A DNA stretch of 64,000 nt from DASQYE01 sp035940775. GTDB taxonomy: Bacteria > Acidobacteriota > Blastocatellia > Pyrinomonadales > Pyrinomonadaceae. The stretch covers positions 248,001-312,000 of the forward strand of contig DASZEN010000033.1 of assembly GCA_035940775.1 (NCBI GenBank), given 5' to 3'. The translations under genes were made by a program, and so were the position numbers. A model generated the notes under the pieces. The model saw only the letters and a program-made list of their open reading frames with translations, was not told the origin of the DNA and made no database searches. This document shows positions 7,297 through 15,929 of the stretch, piece by piece (position 1 is the stretch's first letter; each line of letters opens with the position of its first letter).

Positions 7297-8688
7297 TCAA
7301 ACGCCTTTATAGGTACCGGGCTTCTGTCCCGGCCTTTGCTCGACGCGCCCGTTGACGGTCGCCAGCACGACAAGTGCCGTAAAGACGAGGGCGTTCACGG
7401 TGATGTGCAGCCCGAAGTCAACGATGCTGTGAATCGCTACGGATACGATACCGGCCAGCGCGCCGAAACAGACAGCCCGACGAAAAGGGTCAACCGAGCG
7501 CAGATGTCTGCGCGCACTCTTGATAAACTCGATCACGAACCAGATTCCAAGAGCTACGGCTATGATGCCACCGCTCGCCAGCAACTCCAGATAATCGTTA
7601 TGAGCTTCCTGCGGCGTTTCCACCCCTGAACCTTGATGATAAGTCGCGATGGCCGCGAAATACCCACCAAAGCCAACCCCTGCAACCGGATAGTCTTTTA
7701 TCAATCGCCCCGTCGCCTTCCAGATATCGAGGCGGCTCGTGCCTATTTGACCGGCCTCAATCTCGCTTCCAACTGTTGATAGAGAGGTTGCCAAAGGATC
7801 GCCTCCCACATGTAGAATGCTGAAGGCAACAACCAGCAGCAAACAGATGAGGAGCACCGCGCGCGCCCAGAGCGAGCGGCTGAGCCGCCGGAACCAGCCA
7901 TCCATTTCATCAGTCGAATTTGCGCCCGCCCCCTGGTAGTTGACGCTGGGGAACAAAAGCCCTATGAAGATCAACTGGCCGATCATGCTGAAGATACCGC
8001 CGCGCGAGAGTGACAGGATGAGCGCCAGCCAGATGGGGATGACGGCTGCGAAACTGATGGCCCAGAGATCGCGACGCACACCGCCTCCGACCAGAATGCC
8101 CAGTATCAGCCCCAGAGCCATCTCCATCATGAAAGCGAAATGGTTTTTATTTATGAATTGTCCGTACCCCACAGAAAATTCCAGGCCGGTTAATATGAAG
8201 GGATGGCCCTGAGCCTGCATCCCCTGGCGAAGGATTCCGAAGATGGCGCTGGCGACGGCCGTCCCGACGACAACGTAAATCAACGCGCGCAAGCGCCCGG
8301 CAGTCGACGTGTAATATAACAACAGCTCTCCGCCCGTGATCAGGGCCATCAATTTGAAGATGAAACGGCGCGTCTCAAATGGATCGGCGCTTACGGGGGC
8401 GGATTTCCACAAGGGCGGTATCTGAAAAAGGGCGAGGATTACCAGGGCGAGCAGTGGCAAGAGCAATGGAAGACCCTTTACGTGCCACGAATGGCTGAGA
8501 AGCCCCTCAACGACCCACATGACTCCGAGAGCAAATATAATGATTTCAAAGATCGCCAGCCAGCCCGGCTCCACAGTTCCATAGAAGATAGCGGTCAGAG
8601 GGATGAGCGCCAGCAGGACGGTAAAGATTATCTTATCCAGCAGGCGTGACACTGATGTAGAACTACCAACAACGGAAGTTAATTCCAT
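7297..8688 (-). CDS. O-antigen ligase/polymerase family membrane protein
   Basis: A 463-residue inner-membrane protein from the ATG at 8688 (MELTSVVG). An upstream in-frame start near 8841 would add a low-complexity, charged stretch and overlap the neighbouring gene, so it is rejected. About ten to twelve hydrophobic segments are visible. The family signature is the large periplasmic loop with GTSRLDIWKATGRLIKDYPV, GVGFGGYFAA and ETPQEAHNDYLELLASGG, which match the Wzy_C/WaaL region. Such proteins join or polymerise undecaprenyl-linked glycans in the periplasm. Whether this one is a ligase or a second polymerase beside the protein at 26235-27695 cannot be decided from sequence. Confidence 0.88.
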   Translation of the reverse strand: MELTSVVGSSTSVSRLLDKIIFTVLLALIPLTAIFYGTVEPGWLAIFEIIIFALGVMWVVEGLLSHSWHVKGLPLLLPLLALVILALFQIPPLWKSAPVSADPFETRRFIFKLMALITGGELLLYYTSTAGRLRALIYVVVGTAVASAIFGILRQGMQAQGHPFILTGLEFSVGYGQFINKNHFAFMMEMALGLILGILVGGGVRRDLWAISFAAVIPIWLALILSLSRGGIFSMIGQLIFIGLLFPSVNYQGAGANSTDEMDGWFRRLSRSLWARAVLLICLLLVVAFSILHVGGDPLATSLSTVGSEIEAGQIGTSRLDIWKATGRLIKDYPVAGVGFGGYFAAIATYHQGSGVETPQEAHNDYLELLASGGIIAVALGIWFVIEFIKSARRHLRSVDPFRRAVCFGALAGIVSVAIHSIVDFGLHITVNALVFTALVVLATVNGRVEQRPGQKPGTYKGV

Positions 8689-8830
8689 TTCTCTTATGCT
8701 TTCCTCACAAAAGCCGTATTTCGATAGCTCGATGACGAGCACGTCTCGGGTAAAAGAACGGATGCGAGGGCAGCCGATGCGCTCGCTTGAATGGGCAGCG
8801 GCGGTTTCTCTCCCTCTCTCTCTTTTTGTG

Positions 8831-10807
8831 TCAATCCACACCGCTCAAAGAGATGGGATGCGTCTGGCCGAACAACCCGGAGCGGCGTGTGATGGCCCTG
8901 AGCCTGGGTTTAAGGACGGAAGTTTTTGGGCGGAAAAGGGTTCCGGTTGCGCCCCTGATGACGACCTTTCCAGTGTTATTATAGAGAATACTATTGGTAA
9001 CGCCGCCTTTGAACGAAGCGATCAGGCCGATGTCGCTGCTCTGGTGATTGCGGCAGGTATTCCCCGTGATGATATTGCTATCGGTAAGCCCCCTGAAAGC
9101 GCTTCCGCTCCAGACGGTTATCCCCCACCTGTCAATCGCTGATATTCGTTCGCAGTAATTATCAGCGACCGTCGTCCTATTGGCCGTCTCAAGCTTTATA
9201 TCTCCACAGCCAAGATCGCTCATGTTTACCCACTGAGAGTCATAGACCTTGTTATTTTCAATTCGACTATCGTCAGCCGATGTCCAGATGCCGCCGCATC
9301 CCTGATGACGGATAATATTATTGGCGACGTAATTATTCTTCCCATGCACAGTGATGCCCATATCCTCTCCGTCCTCGACGATGTTATCGGTGACGACGGC
9401 ATTGGAGGGTGCGTCTTTGTAAGCGTAGATCGAAATCTGGTCTGACCATCCGCGCTTAAATGTATTACCCCGGACTGTAATATTGCGCGTGCCGTAATCG
9501 GCGTTGAGGGGGTAATTCGGGCGGCGCACAAGGACTTCGTATCGCGTTCCCATCGGAGGAACCACCCTATGGCCGTCCAAATCCCACCACCCCGTATGCG
9601 ACCTGATACTGGTTGACGTATAGGCCGCCCCTGTCAGGTTCCACACCGACCCCAGATAAACTCCATAAACCGTATAATCCACCCCGTTCGCTGGCGGCTG
9701 GATCGGTTCGCGCGCCGCGTCCGTCATCCATTCCTCGACGTTGACGACCGTCTCGGACACGACGATTGAAACGACAGCGAAAGCGGAACGGGCGCGCACA
9801 ATATCTCCGCGCCGTACTTTGTTGGTTATGAATCGCGCTTTGGAATCCGTGATGTCGGTCGCGCTATATTTCCCTTCACCCCTTTGTTTGACAGGCATGA
9901 CTCGAACATTGTGATAGGCCATCCGTGGGTCGGCTTTTATGTCCGAGAATCGCGCCTTTTTATCGAAGAGCCCGGTGGCTGTGTAAGAGACGCCGTCGCC
10001 TTCTCCTGTAAACTTCTCTTTGAGCAACCACCAGCCTGAATCGAAGTAATTATCCTGGACAGTAATTGAGTCTGCACTATATTTAAGCTGATTAGCTGCA
10101 TCTCTGGTAGCAACCAGGATTCCATTCTCCAAATAAAGAAAGCGATTTCTTCTGACAGTAATGTTGGCGGGGTTTCTTCCCAGATAGACGCCGCCACCCT
10201 GCGCATTGCCGGGCGAGTGGAAAAGAGAGTCCTCGATAATAAAATTTCCTGCGCCGTCCAATAACATTACCCCAAAGTCCAAAGGATTCCAGAAGCGACA
10301 GCCTGTGACTCGTCCGCCCCGGACATGATCGCCATAGAGAACCAGATACGGACTCGCCTGCTTTCCCTGTGCCGGATAGTCATGGTCGAAGGCCAGATTC
10401 TCGAACGCGACATCATGCAACCCCGCGTACATGGCAGAGGATTGAATGATGGGCCCGGCTTTTACAGTTTTCCTAAGTGTAGAGGCCCACATCCCCGCCC
10501 CTTTAAAGATTACATCTGATCTTTGCAGCAGTATGCCGTTGCCGCCGATGGCATACGTCCCTTCAGGGAAATAGACAGTCCCGCCGCCACCGGAGAGCGA
10601 CCTTTGCGCCGAATTAATAGCGCTCGTGTCATCCGATATGCCATCGCCTTTGGCTCCAAAATCCCGAACATTGCTGATTACAGAGCTGACGGGTGAAGAA
10701 GACTCTGGCGGTATGGATTGCGTGTTCCATCTCGAAACATTAACCTGGATGGCTATCCGGGTTATAAACATAAGCAGGAATGCCAGTACGATGATCCGGC
10801 AGTTCAT
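8831..10807 (-). CDS. Exported pectate-lyase-like right-handed beta-helix protein
   Basis: A 658-residue protein with an N-terminal signal or anchor (IIVLAFLLMFITRIAIQV). From residue about 48 it carries the pectate lyase 3 / GH28-type opening NVRDFGAKGDGISDDT, then GGGGTVYFPEGTY. A long series of parallel beta-helix coils follows (ITVRRNRFLYLENG, NITVRGNTFKRG, NAVVTDNIVEDGE, NYVANNIIRHQGCGGIW). The fold is used by polysaccharide lyases, hydrolases and epimerases. An insertion around residues 290-430 (mixed beta region with YTVYGVYLGSVWNLTG) is unusual for simple members. Location in the locus suggests it trims or modifies the exported polymer. Catalytic residues cannot be assigned with certainty. 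Confidence 0.85.
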   Translation of the reverse strand: MNCRIIVLAFLLMFITRIAIQVNVSRWNTQSIPPESSSPVSSVISNVRDFGAKGDGISDDTSAINSAQRSLSGGGGTVYFPEGTYAIGGNGILLQRSDVIFKGAGMWASTLRKTVKAGPIIQSSAMYAGLHDVAFENLAFDHDYPAQGKQASPYLVLYGDHVRGGRVTGCRFWNPLDFGVMLLDGAGNFIIEDSLFHSPGNAQGGGVYLGRNPANITVRRNRFLYLENGILVATRDAANQLKYSADSITVQDNYFDSGWWLLKEKFTGEGDGVSYTATGLFDKKARFSDIKADPRMAYHNVRVMPVKQRGEGKYSATDITDSKARFITNKVRRGDIVRARSAFAVVSIVVSETVVNVEEWMTDAAREPIQPPANGVDYTVYGVYLGSVWNLTGAAYTSTSIRSHTGWWDLDGHRVVPPMGTRYEVLVRRPNYPLNADYGTRNITVRGNTFKRGWSDQISIYAYKDAPSNAVVTDNIVEDGEDMGITVHGKNNYVANNIIRHQGCGGIWTSADDSRIENNKVYDSQWVNMSDLGCGDIKLETANRTTVADNYCERISAIDRWGITVWSGSAFRGLTDSNIITGNTCRNHQSSDIGLIASFKGGVTNSILYNNTGKVVIRGATGTLFRPKTSVLKPRLRAITRRSGLFGQTHPISLSGVD

Positions 10808-11251
10808 ATTGGGATTCCCAGCCCTCGTCTACCGATCCACGTAGAAAGAGAGGTAGAGAGGCAAAGGGAGCGCAGGCGGAGCGAAGAAAATTGTCTTGTT
10901 AAGAATGCGTGCTATGCCGGAGTTGACCGAAGGCTTGGGAATCTTGCCGGACATTAAAGGCTATCCCTCGTCAGGATTGTTGGAACCGCCGAGAAGAGGG
11001 TTTAACGTTGCGCGACGGCCTCGATGATTACCTATACGAAGTCGGCGGATCGCCTGCCCCACGATTTTCCAAACCATAGGGCCGCGTAGGGCGCAATCTG
11101 GATTCTGTTTTTGATTGGCTCGCGCAGAGGAGGCGCACTCCCGGTCGATTGCGGAGCACCAACGCATTTTCGGTCTGTGCTGCCTACGATCAGCGACGGC
11201 CTTCTTCAGCCCGAATTTCGCCATGGCCCGCACTGCGAGCCATCCTGCACA
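10808..11251. other. 444-bp gap; possible small unassigned gene or remnant
   Basis: Between the beta-helix gene and the membrane-SDR gene there is no recognised gene. A minus-strand frame at 10961-11233 could encode 90 residues (MRAMAKFGLKKAVADRR at the start, MVWKIVGQAIRRLRIGN in the middle). It has no Shine-Dalgarno that I can see and no recognised motif. Its many Arg codons and lack of family resemblance make it weak. It could be a decayed gene. The part next to 10807 is a pyrimidine-rich tract on the minus strand. Confidence 0.35.
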
Positions 11252-12886
11252 TTAAGAAGCCGTCTCTGTTGACAGTTCCAGTGTCTCCACTTGCGGCGTC
11301 ACGATACCCAGATTGAGGCGATCCGTAGCGCGTCGGCGCGGCGGCTCTTTCATCAGCTCATAAGGCCATCCGTTTACACGAGAGATGAGTTGATTGGAAC
11401 CGACTTCATTAAGAAACTTGACGTTACTGTATTTAGCATCGCGAAAGTCTGTAACCTTGCCGCTCGCAATGACCTCGATCACCTGCTGAATACCCTGATC
11501 CAAAGTCCATTGCGGAGTGAACCTCAGGGTACGATGAATCTTGTCAAAGTTGACGCGGTAGTTGCGGCGGTCTCCGTCCGCGCCCATATCTATGAGCTTT
11601 GCGGCGGGCACCAGCCGATTGACCATTTCGCCCACCTGCATGATGGTAAAGTTTTGCGCGTCCGAGCCAACGTTAAAAGATTCGTTGCAGACCTGCTCTA
11701 AAGGCGCTTCGAGCGTCTTCAGCACAGCCAGTGCGGCATCGTCCACATGCAGGAAGGGCCGCCACTGATCTCCACCAAAAACAGTAATCTCATTGTTGAC
11801 GATGGCCTGGGCGGTCAGCAGGTTGGCTACCAAATCAAACCGCGTCCGGCCCGATAGACCATAGATCGTACCAAACCGTAAAAAGGTAGGAGCGAACTGA
11901 TCGTTCGCCATGCTCCGCAAAACCTGTTCGGAAGCAATCTTGCTGCGGGCGTAGAGCGAGACGGGATTAAGGACTGAGTGCTCGTCCAACAGTTCATCGT
12001 TGGCGCCATAAACCGAGCAGGTACTGGCAAAGATGAATCGGCTCACGCCGCTACCCTTGGCGACCTCGGCGATCATGCGCGTCGCCATCAGGTTAATCTC
12101 AATGGTCAATTCCTGATCCAGAGCACAGGCCGGATCGCCGACGATAGCGCCGAGGTGAATCACCGAATCGACCCCGCGCATACACTCTACGACCTTGTCA
12201 ACGTGACGAAAGTCAGCACGTACAACCTCTAAATTAGGATGATCGAGTGAATCCTGAATGGGCTCGGTTCCATAGAGCAGAAGATCGAGCAGGCGCACGC
12301 GGTAGCCCTTTTCCAGCAACTTGGGCAACAACGCCGAGCCGATATAGCCCGCGCCGCCGATGACCAGTACGATTCCTTCCTTTTGGGCCTGGGGTTGTTC
12401 CATCAGCATGCGTTCGGCGCGCACCATCTTGCGCCATAACAAAGACCATACCCTGGAAGCTATCAACAGCGCGGTCGTGAGCAGCCACGAGATAATCAGA
12501 GCGCCTCGCGGGAGATCCAGGGTTTTGCCAAAGAAATATGAGAAGAAGCCGAACAACAGGAAGCTGAGGCTTACCGCCTGAGCGACAATTAAAGCCTTAT
12601 AGCGCCCGGCGTATCTGCGACCATAGCTATAAAAACCGGATGCAAAAAACACCACCAGGCAGATCAGGGTGAGCAGCCATGCACTGCTGCGATACCCGCT
12701 GACGTAAGTCCAGAAGATACGCGTGTACCTGTCGCTGGATTCCACCTCGAACGCCACGAGATAGAAGTAACGCAGTGCCAGCGCGGCGATCACAGCGCCA
12801 TTGACCATCAACACGTCGGCGATAATGCGCAGGCTCTTTTCCCCGGTCAGCTTAAAGTTATCGAGAGCGTGCATGATTATTCTCAT
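11252..12886 (-). CDS. Membrane-anchored NAD-dependent epimerase/dehydratase (fusion)
   Basis: A 544-residue protein. Residues 1-150 hold four hydrophobic segments (about 20-45, 68-85, 99-118, 128-146), resembling the membrane half of WbpM/CapD-type dehydratases or phosphoglycosyltransferases. Residues 170-480 form an extended SDR: GGAGYIGS at 177-184, FASTCSVYG at 286-294 and the catalytic Tyr312-x3-Lys316 in YARSK. The soluble half is closer to UDP-glucose/GDP-sugar 4-epimerase-type SDRs than to the WbpM 4,6-dehydratase, and the usual second Rossmann domain is missing. It probably converts a nucleotide sugar at the cytoplasmic membrane face. The adjacent DegT aminotransferase suggests the product is an amino sugar precursor. 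Confidence 0.82.
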   Translation of the reverse strand: MRIIMHALDNFKLTGEKSLRIIADVLMVNGAVIAALALRYFYLVAFEVESSDRYTRIFWTYVSGYRSSAWLLTLICLVVFFASGFYSYGRRYAGRYKALIVAQAVSLSFLLFGFFSYFFGKTLDLPRGALIISWLLTTALLIASRVWSLLWRKMVRAERMLMEQPQAQKEGIVLVIGGAGYIGSALLPKLLEKGYRVRLLDLLLYGTEPIQDSLDHPNLEVVRADFRHVDKVVECMRGVDSVIHLGAIVGDPACALDQELTIEINLMATRMIAEVAKGSGVSRFIFASTCSVYGANDELLDEHSVLNPVSLYARSKIASEQVLRSMANDQFAPTFLRFGTIYGLSGRTRFDLVANLLTAQAIVNNEITVFGGDQWRPFLHVDDAALAVLKTLEAPLEQVCNESFNVGSDAQNFTIMQVGEMVNRLVPAAKLIDMGADGDRRNYRVNFDKIHRTLRFTPQWTLDQGIQQVIEVIASGKVTDFRDAKYSNVKFLNEVGSNQLISRVNGWPYELMKEPPRRRATDRLNLGIVTPQVETLELSTETAS

Positions 12887-12924
12887 ATCCGTTCCTCTGC
12901 GAGCGATTCCGGCGTGCCCTCGTC

Positions 12925-14136
12925 TTAACGGGCCATCGTCGTTTCGCTGGCCGAATTGTTGCTAAGGCTTATCGAAATCTCCCCGGCAAAGTCGTGAATC
13001 CGCCGCACGGCGCGGCAAATATCGGCGGCCATTGATAGCTCCATGTGCGACCAGACCGGCAAGCTCAGGCTGCAAGCTGCCAACAGTTCCGTATTGGGCA
13101 GCGGCTTATGCCCGACGGCATATTGGCTGTAGGCGATATGTCGATGCACGGGCGGGTCATAATAATTGCGCGTGTCCAGATTCTCGGCCTCAAGAGCGGC
13201 GGCTAACTCATCGCGCGTGAGCCCGAAAGCTTCAGCGTCAATCACGATGGAGAAATCTTTGTAGGAACAACGGTTGCCGGGACGCACCTGTTGAAAGCCG
13301 ATGCCGGGCAGAGACCCTAGTTCATCTTGATAGAAGGCGACTATCTCGTTGCGGTGACGGGCGGCCTGTTCCAACATTCCCAGGCTGTGCTTGCCCATCA
13401 GGGCGTTGAACTCAGGCATCCGCGCGTTGATACCTGCGAACAGGCTGTCATAGCTGCCGTTATTGCCGTATTCCCGGCCAATGCGAATTTTGTCGGCAAG
13501 CTCATCATTATCAGTGGCGACGATGCCGCCTTCGCCCGCGATCAATAGCTTGGTCGGGCTCAAGCTGTATACGTGTGCGTCGCCTTGCGGGCCCACAGGG
13601 ACTCCCTGATAGAGAGCGCCGAACCCGTGTGCCGCATCGAATACCAGCTTGAGGCCATGGCGGTCTGCGACGGCTTGCAGCTCTTCAATGTCCGCCGGAT
13701 TTCCGAAATTATGAACGGCAACGATGGCGCTGGTTTGAGGAGTAATGGCAGCCTCTGCGGAGGCCGCGTCGAGGTTCGTGGTTCCCGCATCCACATCGGC
13801 AAAAACGGGGCGCAAACCGGCCCAGACCATGGCGCTCACGGTCGCCATAAAGGTGAAACTGGGAACGACCACATCTCCGGCCAACCCGAGTCCCTGGTAG
13901 GTCAACATCAATCCGGTAGTGCAACTGGAAACGGCGACGGCATGTTTTACCTTGAGGTGCCGGGCCACAGCCTCTTCAAAATCGCGCAAGTGCTGGCCTT
14001 TTGTAACCATGCCGGTGCTGAAGATCGTCTGCACTTCCCCGGAGACATCCGAAAAATTCGGAAGCACCGGCTTCACGATATGCACTTTGTTCTTAAAGAC
14101 GGGGTCATTTCCCAGTAGAGCGGGGCGATTATTCAT
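12925..14136 (-). CDS. DegT/DnrJ/EryC1/StrS-family sugar aminotransferase
   Basis: A 403-residue PLP enzyme. The start at 14136 is preferred over one at 14199 because GAGGAG lies four bases before this ATG and the family fold starts just after. The PLP-binding Lys196 lies in SLSPTKLLIAGEGG, Asp167 in VFDAAHGFGA, and the phosphate-binding stretch is SSCTTGL at 70-76. Family members transfer the amino group of glutamate to a keto sugar nucleotide, or act as sugar dehydratases. It is separated from the next gene (epimerase fusion) by 38 bases, so the two probably form a pair that makes an amino sugar for the polysaccharide. Confidence 0.9.
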   Translation of the reverse strand: MNNRPALLGNDPVFKNKVHIVKPVLPNFSDVSGEVQTIFSTGMVTKGQHLRDFEEAVARHLKVKHAVAVSSCTTGLMLTYQGLGLAGDVVVPSFTFMATVSAMVWAGLRPVFADVDAGTTNLDAASAEAAITPQTSAIVAVHNFGNPADIEELQAVADRHGLKLVFDAAHGFGALYQGVPVGPQGDAHVYSLSPTKLLIAGEGGIVATDNDELADKIRIGREYGNNGSYDSLFAGINARMPEFNALMGKHSLGMLEQAARHRNEIVAFYQDELGSLPGIGFQQVRPGNRCSYKDFSIVIDAEAFGLTRDELAAALEAENLDTRNYYDPPVHRHIAYSQYAVGHKPLPNTELLAACSLSLPVWSHMELSMAADICRAVRRIHDFAGEISISLSNNSASETTMAR

Positions 14137-14664
14137 ATTGCTCCTCGGAGTTTCGGCATCAAACACGACTGACAGGTATATGGTTTGGACGTTGCGCATC
14201 GAAGGCTAACGTCAGGGTTTAAAGATCGTGCGGCTTCTCTATCTATCTATCTCTCTCTGCGCTCGGGCGAAGGGAAAACATGGCAGACGCGTTGAAGCGT
14301 TAATCAAGAGCTTTAATGGCGAGACTATTGACTTTAATAACTGCTTCAGCTCTCCGTTCAATTATTTCATGGATTGAATCCCGCGCTATATAGAAGGGAA
14401 AACAAAGTCGAGTGGAGTTTTTGGAAAGATGAGCTGCCGCTAAGGTATTAATGATCCCGGCGGCTTACATCTAGTCGGGATTGATATGGATGACTACCTT
14501 TCTGAGAAACGTCAGAAAAAAGTTCTATTGAAAACAGTTAAATTCTTATCTTCTTTCAAGTGGGGATTATTAGATAAAGCGTCCGTCACATGCATCGGCG
14601 ATTACGCCCATTTTGGATGAATTCAATGTGCCTATACGGAGAAGCACAAATGTGCCGGGATAGA
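14137..14664. other. 528-bp AT-rich gap, likely promoter region
   Basis: This gap separates the NeuD-type gene from the aminotransferase start. I see no coding frame with family resemblance. It is visibly richer in A and T than its surroundings and contains a short TATC/CT tandem tract at about 14237-14257. Its length and composition fit a second promoter or regulatory region that would drive the left half of the polysaccharide locus, but no clear minus-10/minus-35 pair was identified. Confidence 0.4.
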
Positions 14665-15303
14665 TTACAACTCATTCTTCCGGCTCTTGATGACGACCGC
14701 CGGGACTCCGACGGCCACCACATCCGGCGGCAAATCCTTAACCACTACGCATCCCGCCCCGACAGTAGTCCAGCTACCTACGCGGACGCCGGGGACGGTC
14801 GACGACCCGGTTCCCAAAAATACGCCTTCATCCAATCTGACGTTACCGGACAAGTGCGAGCCCGGAGCGACCTGTACATAATCGCCGAGCACGCAATCGT
14901 GGTCTACGGTGGCGCTCGTATTGATGATGCCATTGTCGCCGATCACTGCGTCGGGCTGAATCACAGCACCCGCAAATACAACCGTTCCCCTGCCCAGACG
15001 TACCGAAGCATGTACGTCCGCTCGCGGATGAACGACGGTCAACAGGTCTAGCTGAGGAAGAGCCTCCGCGATGACTTTCCGGATGTAGTTGTCACCGATG
15101 GCAACGATGGCCCGTACGCAGCCGAGCGCTCTCAAATCCGCGACCGCCCCGACGATGGGTACGCCGAGCAAGCGACCGCCCCATCTTCGCTCGTCGTCAT
15201 CATAAACAGCTTTGACTTTGCAGCCCGCCGCCTCCAGCGTGCCGATGACGACCTTGGCGTGCCCACCCGCGCCGATGATATGAACTTCGTCCTGGCCGCT
15301 CAT
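14665..15303 (-). CDS. NeuD/PglD-family sugar O/N-acetyltransferase
   Basis: A 212-residue left-handed beta-helix acyltransferase. The N-terminal Rossmann-like half begins VHIIGAGGHAKVVIGTLEAAG, the nucleotide-sugar-binding part of the NeuD/PglD family. From about residue 100 hexapeptide repeats follow (VRLGRGTVVFAGAVIQPDAV, VDHDCVLGDYVQVAPGSHLS). The catalytic His is probably in TSATVDHDCVLG. The enzyme uses acetyl-CoA to acetylate an amino sugar nucleotide (PglD) or sialic acid-like sugar (NeuD). It overlaps the upstream phosphoglycosyltransferase gene by four bases (ATGA), which shows co-translation, as commonly seen in pglC-pglD-type pairs. Confidence 0.88.
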   Translation of the reverse strand: MSGQDEVHIIGAGGHAKVVIGTLEAAGCKVKAVYDDDERRWGGRLLGVPIVGAVADLRALGCVRAIVAIGDNYIRKVIAEALPQLDLLTVVHPRADVHASVRLGRGTVVFAGAVIQPDAVIGDNGIINTSATVDHDCVLGDYVQVAPGSHLSGNVRLDEGVFLGTGSSTVPGVRVGSWTTVGAGCVVVKDLPPDVVAVGVPAVVIKSRKNEL

Positions 15304-15929
15304 TTTTCTGTCGCCTGCGTTCCACTGAACTCCATCATCGTCGCATGGTCTTCGGCGCTGATCCCTTCACGCCTGGCGACCTTTGCCAGGGTCATCATCA
15401 GTATTTTTAAATCCAGGAGGAGAGAAAGATGGTCTACGTACCAGACATCCATCCTGAACCTCTCCTCCCACGAAAGAGCGTTGCGCCCGTTGATCTGTGA
15501 CCACCCGGTAATGCCCGGCTTCACATCATGGCGGCGCGCCTGTTCCTTACTGTAGAGGGGCAGGTAATGCTTCAGGAGAGGGCGCGGCCCGACCAGACTC
15601 AATTCTCCCTTAATCACATTGAAAAGCTCGGGCAGCTCATCCAGACTGGTGCTTCGCAGAAACTGGCCGAAGCCTGTAAGACGCTCGCCATCGGGCAAGA
15701 GCCGATGATGCTGATCCCTTTTATCTGTCATGCTGCGAAACTTGAGAATGCGAAAAGTGTGTCCACCTAAACCGGCCCGCTCCTGTCGAAAAAGCACAGG
15801 CGATCCGAGCTTGAGATAGACAATGAGCGCAAGCAGGCCGAACAGCGGCGACAAAAGTATTAGCGCCGGGACGGCCAGGACAAGATCGAGCAGGCGCTTG
15901 CCGGTAGTCGAATAGAATGGGTGCTTCAT
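15300..15929 (-). CDS. Small phosphoglycosyltransferase (PglC-type initiating sugar transferase)
   Basis: A 209-residue monotopic membrane enzyme. A single hydrophobic re-entrant segment near the N-terminus (LLDLVLAVPALILLSPLFGL) is followed by the family core FRQERAGLGGHTFRILKFRS, the catalytic Asp-Glu in SLDELPELFNV and the VGPRPLL motif. It transfers a sugar phosphate from a UDP-sugar to undecaprenyl phosphate, starting each repeat unit. The short length is that of PglC, without the four-helix N-terminal extension of WbaP. It overlaps both neighbours by four bases. Confidence 0.93.
   Translation of the reverse strand: MKHPFYSTTGKRLLDLVLAVPALILLSPLFGLLALIVYLKLGSPVLFRQERAGLGGHTFRILKFRSMTDKRDQHHRLLPDGERLTGFGQFLRSTSLDELPELFNVIKGELSLVGPRPLLKHYLPLYSKEQARRHDVKPGITGWSQINGRNALSWEERFRMDVWYVDHLSLLLDLKILMMTLAKVARREGISAEDHATMMEFSGTQATEK

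Noticed and set aside
8689..8841. Longer N-terminus of the O-antigen ligase
   Set aside because: The extra 51 residues are charged and low in family likeness, and they overlap the neighbouring gene; the ATG at 8688 precedes the first membrane region.
10961..11233. A 90-codon minus-strand frame in the gap after the beta-helix gene
   Set aside because: No ribosome-binding site, no motif and Arg-rich composition; kept only as a note in the gap entry.
14237..14257. TATC/CT tandem tract as a possible microsatellite phase-variation switch
   Set aside because: It lies in the gap rather than in a coding frame and is too short and impure to assign a switching role.
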